64,000 nucleotides of DNA from Acidimicrobiaceae bacterium (GTDB taxonomy: Bacteria; Actinomycetota; Acidimicrobiia; Acidimicrobiales; RAAP-2), in NCBI GenBank assembly GCA_027314705.1, contig DAHVAJ010000016.1:1-64000 (forward strand), written 5' to 3'. Made by a program: the position numbers and the translations under genes. Of the stretch, positions 20,175 through 27,694 are shown in pieces. Under the pieces are notes generated by a model. The model saw only the letters and a program-made list of their open reading frames with translations, did not search any database and was not told where the DNA came from. How positions within the stretch are numbered: the first letter of the stretch is position 1; each line of letters opens with the position of its first letter.

Positions 20175-20197
20175 GGACCGGCCCGGCAGGCCGGTCC
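20175..20197. other. Hairpin-forming inverted repeat between divergent genes
   Basis: GGACCGGC and GCCGGTCC form a perfect eight-base stem with a seven-base loop, between the divergent NlpC/P60 and dienelactone hydrolase genes. It may sit in the 5' leader of the endopeptidase mRNA or act as an operator. Nothing distinguishes the two. Confidence 0.3.
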
Positions 20198-20250
20198 CCC
20201 TCCCCGCCGGGCGACCCCGATCCCAGGCCCTCGTCGACGGGCGTGCGCGG

Positions 20251-20256
20251 TAGGGT
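20251..20256 (+). promoter_or_regulatory. -10 TAGGGT, leaderless start of the dienelactone hydrolase gene
   Basis: TAGGGT ends seven bases before ATG 20264, with no Shine-Dalgarno possible between. Confidence 0.5.
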
Positions 20257-20263
20257 CCGGCCC

Positions 20264-20956
20264 ATGGGCCGACACATCGAGTTCCCGAGCAACGGTTCCA
20301 GCGCGGCCGGCTACCTGGCCGAACCGGCCGGGGGCGCCACCGGCACCATCGGGGTGCTGGTCATCCAGGAGTGGTGGGGCCTCATCGGCCAGATCGAGCG
20401 CACCTGCGACCGCTTCGCCGAGGCCGGGTTCACCGCGCTGGCCCCGGACCTCTACCACGGAGTCACCGTGCCCCTCACCGAGCCCGACGGGGCGGCCAAG
20501 GAGATGATGGCGCTGCGCATGGACGGCGCGGCGAAGGACCTCGGCGGCGCGGTCGACGAGTTGCTGGGGCGGACGGAGCGCGCCGCGGTGGGTGTCGTCG
20601 GCTTCTGCATGGGCGGCGGGCTCGCACTCGTGCTCGCCTGTCAGCGACCGGACGCGGTAGGGGCGGTCGTGCCCGCCTATGGCGTGATCCCCTGGCCCGA
20701 CGCCCGGCCCGACTACGCGGCCCTCGCCGGAGCCGTCCTCGGGCACGTCGCCGAGCTGGACGAGTCGTTCACGCCGGCCATGGCCCGGGAGCTCGAAGCC
20801 GAGCTTGCCGGTCTCGGCAAGGACGTGGTCTTCCACGTGTACCCCGGTACGCATCACGCCTTCTTCAACGAGGACCGGCCCGAGGTTCACGATCCGGCCG
20901 CTGCCGCCCTGCTCTGGGACCGGACGGTCGCCTTCTTGCGCGAGCGTCTGGACTGA
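20264..20956 (+). CDS. Dienelactone hydrolase family protein
   Basis: 230 residues of alpha/beta-hydrolase fold, the usual length for the family. The nucleophile elbow is GFCMGGG, giving a Cys nucleophile as in dienelactone hydrolases. The upstream VLVIQEWWGL matches the QEWWG region that holds the Glu controlling that Cys. The His is in YPGTHHAFFNEDRPE. It would hydrolyse a lactone or ester in the cytosol. ATG 20264 is set by the -10 element seven bases upstream. The next gene begins six bases after its stop. Confidence 0.88.
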   Translation: MGRHIEFPSNGSSAAGYLAEPAGGATGTIGVLVIQEWWGLIGQIERTCDRFAEAGFTALAPDLYHGVTVPLTEPDGAAKEMMALRMDGAAKDLGGAVDELLGRTERAAVGVVGFCMGGGLALVLACQRPDAVGAVVPAYGVIPWPDARPDYAALAGAVLGHVAELDESFTPAMARELEAELAGLGKDVVFHVYPGTHHAFFNEDRPEVHDPAAAALLWDRTVAFLRERLD

Positions 20957-20962
20957 ATCCCG

Positions 20963-22213
20963 GTGAAGGTGCCGGGTCCGGTGGGGGAGTACCTCACGCT
21001 CGGACTGCGCCTCGGCCGCCACGTCGACGGTCTCGTCGACGCCTACTACGGGCCGCCCGACCTGGCCGCGTCCGTCGCCTCCGAGCCGGTGGTCCCCGCC
21101 GGCCGACTCGCTGCCGACGCCCGTGAGCTGCTCGCCGGGGTCACCGGCGGCCGGTCCCTCGGCCCCGGAGAGGGGCAGGATGCGCCGTCACGCCGACGGT
21201 GGCTGATCGCCCAGCTCGAGGGCCTGGCCATGACGGCCGCGCGGTTGGCCGGGGAGCGGATCGCCTACGAGGACGAGGTGGAGGCCTGCTACGGGGTCCG
21301 TCCGGTCCGGGTCGACGACGGGGTCTTCGCCGCCGCCCACCGCCGACTGGCCGAGGTGCTGCCCGGGGACGGCCCGCTGGCCGGGCGGCTCATCGCCTGG
21401 CGCGAGTCCCACGCCGTGCCCGTCGACGTCCTCGGCGCAGCCGTGCGCGTGCTGGCCGAGGACCTACGCGAGCGCACGCGGGCGCTCTTCGGACTGCCCG
21501 ACGGTGAACACGTCGACTTCGAGCTCGTCACCGGCCAGCCCTGGGCCGGATTCAACTACTACCTCGGCGACCTCCGCAGCCGGGTGGCGGTCAACACCGA
21601 CCTTCCGGTGCTGTCGCTCGGGCTCGCCCACCTGGTGGCCCACGAGGCCTATCCGGGCCACCACACCGAGCACACCAGGAAGGAGGTCGGCCTGGTCCGC
21701 GGCCGGCGGTGGTGGGAGGAGTCGATCTTCCTGGTCGGGACGCCCCAGTGCCTGCTGGCCGAGGGGCTGGCCGACCTCGGTCTCGAGGTGGTCCTCGGTC
21801 GTCGGCCCGAGGAGCACGTGGCCGCCCACCTGCGTCCGCTGGGCGTCCGCTACGACCCCGAGGTCGTGGCCGCCGTGGTCGACGCCGGTGAGGCGCTCGG
21901 AGCCGTCCGCCAGAACGCCGCGTTCCGGCTCCACGTCGACGGGGCCGATCCCGGGACCGTCGCCTCCGAGGTGGCCCGTTGGGGCCTGCTACCCCCGGAC
22001 CGCGCGGCCAAGACGGTCGAGTTCCTGACCCATCCGACGTGGCGGGCCTACCTGACCTGCTACGTGGAGGGCCTGCCCCTGTGTCGGGCCTTCGTCGCCG
22101 GCGATCCGGCCCGGTTCGCACGGCTGCTGGGTGAGCAGCTCACGCCGGGCGACCTGGCCGACCAGGTCGCCCGGGACGCCGCCGCACCCGGGACGCCGCC
22201 GCACCGCGGCTGA
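20963..22213 (+). CDS. Putative zinc metallopeptidase with HEAYPGHH motif (DUF885-like)
   Basis: 416 residues, mostly helical. The motif HEAYPGHHTEHTRKE matches the HEA-x-PGHH signature of DUF885-type metalloproteins, where the histidines are likely zinc ligands and the Glu the general base. A downstream Glu in AEGLADLGLE could be the third ligand. There is no signal peptide, so the protein should be cytosolic. Natural substrates of the group are mostly unknown. The GTG at 20963 lies six bases after the dienelactone hydrolase stop, so the two probably share a transcript. Confidence 0.65.
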   Translation: MKVPGPVGEYLTLGLRLGRHVDGLVDAYYGPPDLAASVASEPVVPAGRLAADARELLAGVTGGRSLGPGEGQDAPSRRRWLIAQLEGLAMTAARLAGERIAYEDEVEACYGVRPVRVDDGVFAAAHRRLAEVLPGDGPLAGRLIAWRESHAVPVDVLGAAVRVLAEDLRERTRALFGLPDGEHVDFELVTGQPWAGFNYYLGDLRSRVAVNTDLPVLSLGLAHLVAHEAYPGHHTEHTRKEVGLVRGRRWWEESIFLVGTPQCLLAEGLADLGLEVVLGRRPEEHVAAHLRPLGVRYDPEVVAAVVDAGEALGAVRQNAAFRLHVDGADPGTVASEVARWGLLPPDRAAKTVEFLTHPTWRAYLTCYVEGLPLCRAFVAGDPARFARLLGEQLTPGDLADQVARDAAAPGTPPHRG

Positions 22214-22259
22214 GCGACCACGCCCGGCCGCCGGTTTGGGTCCTGTGTACCCGGGGCCG

Positions 22260-22265
22260 TACGAT
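22260..22265 (+). promoter_or_regulatory. -10 TACGAT, leaderless start of mcl
   Basis: TACGAT ends six bases before ATG 22272; a TTGGGT 18 bases upstream may be the -35. Confidence 0.5.
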
Positions 22266-22271
22266 CGGCCC

Positions 22272-23210
22272 ATGTCCGAACGCTCCCGCACCCTTCCCCG
22301 CCGATCGTGTATGTCCTCGCCCGGCTCGAACGAGCGGTTCCTGGCCAAGGCGCCGACGGTGCCGGCCGACATGAGCTTCCTCGACCTCGAGGACTCGGTC
22401 GCCCCGCTCGAGAAGGAGGCGGCCCGGGCCAAGGTGGTCGGGGCCGTCCGCGACCTGCCGTGGGACGACCGGGTTCTCTGCGTGCGCATCAACGCCTGGG
22501 ACACCGAGTGGACCTACGGTGACGTCATCGAGGTCGTCTCCAACGCAGGGCCGCGCCTCGATGAGCTCATGCTGCCGAAGGTCCAGTCGGCCGCCGAGGT
22601 CGTCGCCCTCGACCTGCTGCTCGCCCAGGTGGAGAAGAGGAGCGGCCTCCCGGTCGGGCACATCGGGATCGAGGCCCAGATCGAGACGACCCGGGGCCTC
22701 ATCAACGTCGAGGAGATCTGCGCCGCCTCGCCCCGTCTCGAGACGATCATCTTCGGGCCGGCGGACTTCGCCGCGTCCATGGAGATGCCGGTGCTCACCG
22801 GCGGGGTGTCCATCCCCGAGTATCCCGGCGACCACTTCAACTACGTCTTCTCGAAGATCCTGATGGCCGGCCGGGCCAACGGGCTCCAGGTCATCGACGG
22901 CCCCTTCCTCAAGATCCGGGAGCTCGACGCCCTGCGCGAGTTCTCGCAGCGGACCCGGGTGCTCGGTTACGACGGCAAGTGGGCGCTCACCCCCGACCAG
23001 GTCGGCGTGCTGAACGAGGTGTACTCGCCCACCCAGGAGCAGTTCGACAGGGCCTGGGACATCCTCGACGCCTACGCCAAGGCCACCGAGCAGGATCGGA
23101 CGGGGGCGGTCATGTTCGGCGACGAGATGATCGACGAGGCCTCGCGCAAGATGGCCACCAAGTTCGTCACCCGCGGCGAGCGGGCCGGGCTCGGCCGCTC
23201 GGCCGGCTGA
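22272..23210 (+). CDS. mcl: Malyl-CoA/beta-methylmalyl-CoA lyase (HpcH/HpaI-CitE type)
   Basis: 312 residues, close to the Streptomyces Mcl proteins. The start SERSRTLPRRSCMSSPGSN, the acidic FLDLEDSVAPLEK, GIEAQIETTRGLINVEEI and IIFGPADFAASM are the CoA- and metal-binding parts of the lyase barrel; GDEMIDEASRKMA is the C-terminal closing segment. In the ethylmalonyl-CoA pathway the enzyme splits beta-methylmalyl-CoA into glyoxylate and propionyl-CoA. The adjacent mcd and the nearby mch make this assignment firmer. It is convergent with mcd across a short hairpin. Confidence 0.85.
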   Translation: MSERSRTLPRRSCMSSPGSNERFLAKAPTVPADMSFLDLEDSVAPLEKEAARAKVVGAVRDLPWDDRVLCVRINAWDTEWTYGDVIEVVSNAGPRLDELMLPKVQSAAEVVALDLLLAQVEKRSGLPVGHIGIEAQIETTRGLINVEEICAASPRLETIIFGPADFAASMEMPVLTGGVSIPEYPGDHFNYVFSKILMAGRANGLQVIDGPFLKIRELDALREFSQRTRVLGYDGKWALTPDQVGVLNEVYSPTQEQFDRAWDILDAYAKATEQDRTGAVMFGDEMIDEASRKMATKFVTRGERAGLGRSAG

Positions 23211-23212
23211 GA

Positions 23213-23228
23213 CCGGCCGGTCGGCCGG
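23213..23228. terminator. Short hairpin between convergent mcl and mcd
   Basis: CCGGCC-GGTC-GGCCGG, a six-base perfect stem with a four-base loop in the 21-base gap between two convergent genes. No U-tract. Confidence 0.45.
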
Positions 23229-23231
23229 GGA

Positions 23232-24848
23232 TCAGCCGGCGGCCATCAGGCGTCGGGCGATGACCTTGAGGCAGAGCGTCTCGTCGGCCCCCTCGAAGAT
23301 GGAGAGCACCCGGGCATCGACGAAGTACCGGCTCACCGGGAACTCCTCGGCGTACCCCATCCCGCCGTGGATCTGCAGCGCCTCGCGGGTGACCCACTCG
23401 GCGGCCCGGCACACGTAGGCCTTGATCATCGAGGCCTCGAGGGTGCCCTCGCCCTTCGACATGAGCCGGGCCACCTCGTAGGAGAACTGCCGTGACGCCT
23501 GGATGAGGACGGCCATCCTGGCCAGCTTTGCCCGGGTCAGCTGGTACTCGACGATGGGCTCGCCGAAGACGACCCGGTTGCGGGCGTAGTCCAGGGCGGC
23601 CTCGTAGGCCGCCTGCATGACTCCGAGGGCCCGTGCCGCGGTCTGGAGCCGGCCATTCTCGAAGCCCTGCATCTGCAGGTAGAAGCCCTTGCCCAGACCG
23701 TCGGTCCCGCCGACGAGGTTGGCGTCGGGGACGAACCAGTCCTCGAAGGCGACCTCGTAGGAGTGCATGCCCCGGTAGCCGAGGGTGTCGATGGCCCGGC
23801 CCTCCATCCGCCCGGCACCGCCCGGCCGCCCGTCGGCCCCCGGCTCCTGGGTGAAGAGGAACCCGTGCCCGTCAGCCCGGGGTTTGGGCACCAGGAAGAG
23901 CGACAGGCCCCGGTGGCTTCGCGAACGGTCGGGGTCGGTGCGGGCCAGCAGCAGCAGGACGTCGGCCCGGGCCGCGAAGGTGCACCAGGTCTTCACGCCG
24001 TTGACCAGCCACCCCCCACCGACTCGGGTGGCCGAGGTGACGAGGCCGGCGACGTCGGAGCCGTAGTCGGGCTCGGTCACGGCCACGGCCCCCATGACCT
24101 CGGCGCTGGCCAGCTTGGGGAGCCACTCCCGCTTCTGGTCCTCGGTGCCCCCGTGGACGATGGCCCGGGTGAGGATCTCGGGCCGTGTGATGAGGGAGCC
24201 GCCGGCCCCGAGCGATCCCCAGGCGAGCTCCTCGGTGGCCACGACCATTCCCAGGTAGTCGGACTCGCCGCCGGTGGCGAAGCCGCCGTACTCCTCGGGG
24301 ACGGACATGCCGAAGCCGCCCATTTCGGCCAGGCCCGAGATGATCTCCTCGGGGATGTCGGTGTTGGCCCGGTGGATGTGCTCGGCCCGGGGCCGGATCT
24401 CCTGCTCGGCGAAGCGGTGGAAGGTCTCGCGGACCAGCTCGAAGTCGGGGTCGAGGTGGCGCGGGCCCTCGGTCTCGGCCAGGGAGGCGAGGAACGCCGG
24501 GTGGCGGTAGGTGGCCACGAACCCCTCGGCCGGGGCCAGCCAGTCGGCGGTCACGCCCCATTCGGCACTCCGGCCCACGGTGCGGGCGGCCAGGTCGCCG
24601 AGGGCGTCGGCGGCGAAGGCGCAGGCGATGCCGGCCTCGACCTCGCCCCGGGCGCCGTAGGCCAGTGCGGCCTGGGCGGTGCGCACGGCGGCGGCGGCGT
24701 GGGAGACGTCGTAGGCCAGGACCTGGGCCAGGTCGGGTCCCCCGGCGGCCTCGACGGCGCCGATCCCGGCGTCGACGACGGACCGGGCCACGGCGACGGC
24801 CGCGGCGGCCGCGTCCAGGTCAGGGGTGGGGCGGGTGTCGGTGGTCAC
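23232..24848 (-). CDS. mcd: (2S)-methylsuccinyl-CoA dehydrogenase-like acyl-CoA dehydrogenase
   Basis: 538 residues, longer than ordinary acyl-CoA dehydrogenases because of an N-terminal domain of about 150 residues, the size and layout of methylsuccinyl-CoA dehydrogenase. The FAD-binding core has GGFGMSVPEEYGGF, AVTEPDYGSDVAG, the helical YARNRVVFGEPIVEYQ, and the C-terminal QIHGGMGYAEEFPVSRYF and IFEGADE. The enzyme oxidises methylsuccinyl-CoA to mesaconyl-CoA, the substrate of the mch product. The GTG at 24848 overlaps the methyltransferase stop as GTGA, yet also has a TAACCT seven bases upstream, so it may have its own leaderless transcript. Confidence 0.8.
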   Translation of the reverse strand: MTTDTRPTPDLDAAAAAVAVARSVVDAGIGAVEAAGGPDLAQVLAYDVSHAAAAVRTAQAALAYGARGEVEAGIACAFAADALGDLAARTVGRSAEWGVTADWLAPAEGFVATYRHPAFLASLAETEGPRHLDPDFELVRETFHRFAEQEIRPRAEHIHRANTDIPEEIISGLAEMGGFGMSVPEEYGGFATGGESDYLGMVVATEELAWGSLGAGGSLITRPEILTRAIVHGGTEDQKREWLPKLASAEVMGAVAVTEPDYGSDVAGLVTSATRVGGGWLVNGVKTWCTFAARADVLLLLARTDPDRSRSHRGLSLFLVPKPRADGHGFLFTQEPGADGRPGGAGRMEGRAIDTLGYRGMHSYEVAFEDWFVPDANLVGGTDGLGKGFYLQMQGFENGRLQTAARALGVMQAAYEAALDYARNRVVFGEPIVEYQLTRAKLARMAVLIQASRQFSYEVARLMSKGEGTLEASMIKAYVCRAAEWVTREALQIHGGMGYAEEFPVSRYFVDARVLSIFEGADETLCLKVIARRLMAAG

Positions 24849-25555
24849 GCCCCAGAGGTTACCGACCCGCCCGCCGGGCCGGGCAGGGTACCGGGAGCGG
24901 TCGTTCCGCCGCCCGAGGGGACCTGGCCCACCACGGTGACCAGCGGGGGAAGCACGACGGGGTCGTCACCGGGGTGGACCCCGGTCAGCACCTCGAGGTA
25001 GTCGGCCACGGGTCCCGAGCCGACTCCGGCCGGTGCCTCGGCCCAGGCGTCGACGAGGGTGACGCCCGCGGCGCGGACGAGCGAGGGGAGGAGGGCCCCC
25101 ACGTCGGGGTGCCGGGCGTCGGGCATCGAGAAGGGCCGACCGCCGACGCGTCCGGCCGAGGTGATCGGCTCCTGGGCGACCACCCACCCGCCGGGACGCA
25201 CGGCCCGGACCATGCGGTCGAGGACCCGTGCCGGGTCCACCACGTGGAGGAGGAGGAAGCGGCAGAAGGCGAGGTCGACCGGCTCGGGCAGGCGCAGGTC
25301 CTCGCCGGCCTGGGTGACGGCCAGGACCTGGCTGTGGGCGGCGGCGACCTCGGCCACCTCGTCGCGGGCACGGGGGTCGCTGTCGACGGCGTAGACCCGG
25401 CCGTCGCGACCGACGAGCTCGGCGAGGGCCACCGAGACGTCGCCCCCTCCGGCCCCGACGTCGACGCACGTCCACCCCGGCCCGATGCCGAGGCGGTCGA
25501 GGGCGGTGACCAGCGGCCGCCGGTAGACGTCGTCCCTCAGACCGCGGAGCTCCAC
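24845..25555 (-). CDS. SAM-dependent methyltransferase (class I)
   Basis: 236 residues. The SAM-binding motif I is VDVGAGGGDVS, an acidic ribose-binding residue follows in VYAVDSD, and motif IV-V is PVDLAFCRFLLLHVVDP. GGWVVAQEP is post-motif II. The C-terminal 30 residues are Gly/Pro-rich. The methyl acceptor is not evident. The GTG at 25555 has a TAACGT six bases upstream. It is translationally coupled to mcd through a GTGA overlap. Confidence 0.85.
   Translation of the reverse strand: MELRGLRDDVYRRPLVTALDRLGIGPGWTCVDVGAGGGDVSVALAELVGRDGRVYAVDSDPRARDEVAEVAAAHSQVLAVTQAGEDLRLPEPVDLAFCRFLLLHVVDPARVLDRMVRAVRPGGWVVAQEPITSAGRVGGRPFSMPDARHPDVGALLPSLVRAAGVTLVDAWAEAPAGVGSGPVADYLEVLTGVHPGDDPVVLPPLVTVVGQVPSGGGTTAPGTLPGPAGGSVTSGA
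24856..24861 (-). promoter_or_regulatory. -10 TAACCT, possible leaderless start of mcd
   Basis: Read on the minus strand, TAACCT ends seven bases before GTG 24848. It lies inside the 3' end of the methyltransferase gene. Confidence 0.4.
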
Positions 25556-25561
25556 GTCTGC

Positions 25562-25567
25562 ACGTTA
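25562..25567 (-). promoter_or_regulatory. -10 TAACGT, leaderless start of the methyltransferase gene
   Basis: TAACGT on the minus strand ends six bases before GTG 25555, back to back with the plus-strand element at 25616. Confidence 0.45.
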
Positions 25568-25615
25568 CCGGCCGGTGCGGCGCCGACCCCGTCCGGCGCC
25601 CGTCCGGCCAGCCGG

Positions 25616-25621
25616 TAGCCT
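25616..25621 (+). promoter_or_regulatory. -10 TAGCCT, leaderless start of the small conserved protein gene
   Basis: TAGCCT ends seven bases before GTG 25629. Confidence 0.5.
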
Positions 25622-25628
25622 CCGGGAC

Positions 25629-26060
25629 GTGAAGGTGACCATGATGCTGTGCGACTCCGCCCAGGTGGCCGACGGGAAGCTCTACCTCCTGGGCGGCGGG
25701 TGGAGCATGACCGGCCCCGATCCCGTCCCCTCGGCCATCGCCCTCAAGATCGACGTGGGCTGGCACGAGGCCGAGGACGCCCACCACTGGGAGCTCTTCC
25801 TGGAGGACGCCGATGGCGCCCCGGTGCTGGTGGACACCGCCGAGGGCCAGCAGCCGATCGAGGTGCGGGGCGAATTCACCGTCGGTCGCCCGCCCGGCAT
25901 CCCCGAGGGGTCGCCGATCGACGTGGCCCTGGCCGTCAACCTCGGACCCCTGCCGCTCCCACCGGGGAGGCGGTACACGTGGCGCATGTCCATCGACGGC
26001 GACTCCCATCCCGACTGGGTGCTGGCCTTCACCACCCGCCCGGCTCCCGACCCGGCCTGA
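25629..26060 (+). CDS. Small conserved protein (DUF6941-like)
   Basis: 143 residues with no known activity. The opening VKVTMMLCDSAQVADGKLY and LLGGGWSMTGP are the recognisable family signature seen in many actinobacteria. The rest is a beta-rich domain with WELFLEDADGAPV and a C-terminal RYTWRMSIDG strand, which suggests an immunoglobulin-like or lipocalin-like sandwich. No signal peptide or membrane segment is present. It lies between the methyltransferase and mch, with its own leaderless-type start; whether it belongs to the ethylmalonyl-CoA pathway is unknown. Confidence 0.75.
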   Translation: MKVTMMLCDSAQVADGKLYLLGGGWSMTGPDPVPSAIALKIDVGWHEAEDAHHWELFLEDADGAPVLVDTAEGQQPIEVRGEFTVGRPPGIPEGSPIDVALAVNLGPLPLPPGRRYTWRMSIDGDSHPDWVLAFTTRPAPDPA

Positions 26061-26108
26061 GGGACCGGGTGGACGCGGCCGCTCTGGACGGGGGTCCCGG
26101 GCCCGGGC

Positions 26109-26114
26109 TACACC
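26109..26114 (+). promoter_or_regulatory. Possible -10 TACACC, leaderless start of mch
   Basis: TACACC ends seven bases before GTG 26122. It differs from TAnnnT at the last position, so support is weaker than at the other sites. Confidence 0.3.
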
Positions 26115-26121
26115 TGTGTCC

Positions 26122-26634
26122 GTGACGACCTATGACCGCCCCTTCGGCCGGTGCTTCGAAGACTTCGCGATCGGCGACGTCTACCGGCACTGGCCCGGCA
26201 AGACCGTCACGGAGGCGGACGACCACTTCTTCTGCATGATCACCATGAACCACCATCCGCTGCACACCAATGCGTGGTTCGCCGAGCACGAGTCGGTCCA
26301 GAAGAAGAACGTGGTCGTCGGCAACCTCGTCTACTCGCTCGTCCTCGGCATGAGCGTCCCCGACGTGAGCGGCTCGGCCATCGCCAACCTCGAGGTCGAG
26401 TCGCTGGTGCACCGGGCGCCCACCTTCCACGGCGACACGATCTACGCGGAGAGCCGGGTCGTCGACAAGGTCGACTCGCGCTCCCGGGACGACCGCGGGG
26501 TCGTGACCGTCGAGACCAAGGGCTTCAACCAGCACGGTGACGAGGTCTGCTTCTTCCGTCGCAAGGTCATGGTGTGGAAGCGGGCGTCGGCACCCGAGCG
26601 CCGGCGCCCGTATCCCGACGACGTCTGGACCTGA
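26122..26634 (+). CDS. mch: MaoC-domain mesaconyl-CoA hydratase-like protein
   Basis: 170 residues, one MaoC hotdog domain. RCFEDFAIGDVYRHWPGKTV, FCMITMNHHPLHTNAWF (holding the hydratase Asn/His segment) and VGNLVYSLVLGMSVPDVSG closely follow the short MaoC proteins encoded in Streptomyces ethylmalonyl-CoA clusters. FHGDTIYAESRV and GFNQHGDEVCFFRRKVMV complete the domain. In that pathway the enzyme hydrates mesaconyl-CoA to beta-methylmalyl-CoA, linking Mcd to Mcl. The GTG 26122 start matches the family N-terminus; the longer upstream frame is not coding. Confidence 0.82.
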   Translation: MTTYDRPFGRCFEDFAIGDVYRHWPGKTVTEADDHFFCMITMNHHPLHTNAWFAEHESVQKKNVVVGNLVYSLVLGMSVPDVSGSAIANLEVESLVHRAPTFHGDTIYAESRVVDKVDSRSRDDRGVVTVETKGFNQHGDEVCFFRRKVMVWKRASAPERRRPYPDDVWT

Positions 26635-26656
26635 GCCCGTCCGGGCGGGTCGGTCG

Positions 26657-27580
26657 ATGACCACCGGCGCGCCGCCGGGCGCGCGTCCGCCCCGGCAGGT
26701 GGCCGCCATCGGCGCGGCCGTGGAGGCGTGGGGCTCGGCCACCGGCCAGGGGTCCCGCCGCCCGGACCTCCCGTGGCGCCGCACCCGCGAACCCTGGCCC
26801 GTCCTGGTCAGCGAGGTCCTGGCCCAGCAGACCCAGGTGTCCAGGGTGCGGCCCGCCTACGGGCGCTTCCTCGCCGCCTTCCCCACGCCGGCGGCGTGTG
26901 CCGGTGCCACCCTCGGTGACGTGCTCCGGGCGTGGGAGGGGATGGGCTACAACCGTCGGGCCCGCAACCTGCACCGGGCGGCCGCCGCCGTGGTGGCCGA
27001 CCACAACGGCTCGGTGCCCGACGATCTCGATGCGCTGCTCGCCCTGCCGGGGGTGGGGCCCTACACGGCCAGGGCCGTGCTCGCCTTTGCCTTCGGCCGA
27101 GACGTCGGAGTCGTCGACACCAACGCCGGACGGGTCCTCGCGCGCGCCGTGGCCGGACGGACCCTCCCGCCGGCCGAAGCCCAGCGACTGGTCGACGCCA
27201 TGGTTCCGCCCGGCCGGGGCTGGTCCTTCGGCCAGGCCCTCCTCGACCTCGGCGCCACCGTGTGCACGTCGCGGGATCCCGCCTGCCCGGCGTGCCCCGT
27301 CCGCCGCCGGTGCCGGTGGGCGGCGGCCGGGCGTCCCACGCCGGACCCGGCCCGGGGCTCGGCCGGCCAGTCGTCGACCCAGCCCCGGTTCGCCGGTTCC
27401 GACCGTGAGGGTCGCGGCCGCCTGGTGGCCGCCCTGTGCTCGCGGCCGCTCGGGGCGGCAGAGGTCGCGGCGGCGGCCGGGTGGCCGGACGACCCCGGTC
27501 GCGCCGCTCGGGTGGCCGAGGCGCTGGTGGCCGACGGGCTGGCCGCCCGGGGCCGCGACGGAGGGCTCTGGCTCCCCTGA
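26657..27580 (+). CDS. mutY: A/G-specific adenine glycosylase MutY
   Basis: 307 residues of the HhH-GPD superfamily. The catalytic Glu is in VLVSEVLAQQTQVSRV, the helix-hairpin-helix is LPGVGPYTARAVLAFAFG, and the catalytic Asp lies in VGVVDTNAGRVLAR. Four cysteines spaced C-x6-C-x2-C-x5-C (VCTSRDPACPACPVRRRC) bind the [4Fe-4S] cluster. The C-terminal NUDIX-like domain is absent; a short winged-helix-like stretch replaces it, as in some actinobacterial MutY. It removes adenine mispaired with 8-oxoguanine. ATG 26657 begins 22 bases after mch, so they may be cotranscribed. Confidence 0.92.
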   Translation: MTTGAPPGARPPRQVAAIGAAVEAWGSATGQGSRRPDLPWRRTREPWPVLVSEVLAQQTQVSRVRPAYGRFLAAFPTPAACAGATLGDVLRAWEGMGYNRRARNLHRAAAAVVADHNGSVPDDLDALLALPGVGPYTARAVLAFAFGRDVGVVDTNAGRVLARAVAGRTLPPAEAQRLVDAMVPPGRGWSFGQALLDLGATVCTSRDPACPACPVRRRCRWAAAGRPTPDPARGSAGQSSTQPRFAGSDREGRGRLVAALCSRPLGAAEVAAAAGWPDDPGRAARVAEALVADGLAARGRDGGLWLP

Positions 27581-27639
27581 GCCGGGTCGCGGGTCGCCGG
27601 CCCGAGCGCGGCGATGGCTCCCGGCGGTTCCGGGTTGGC

Positions 27640-27645
27640 TACGGT
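27640..27645 (+). promoter_or_regulatory. -10 TACGGT before the lipoprotein hydrolase gene
   Basis: TACGGT ends seven bases before an in-frame GTG at 27653, the leaderless geometry seen elsewhere. If the ATG at 27695 is used instead, the leader would be about 42 bases. Confidence 0.4.
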
Positions 27646-27694
27646 GTGGCGTGTGCGCCGACGCGAGGGCGCCGGGTCGACCGGGGGGAGCGGG

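Noticed and set aside
20087-20263. Possible c-di-AMP (ydaO-type) riboswitch before the NlpC/P60 gene
   Set aside because: Such switches often precede these genes, but the conserved ydaO-type sequence blocks are missing; only a plain hairpin was found.
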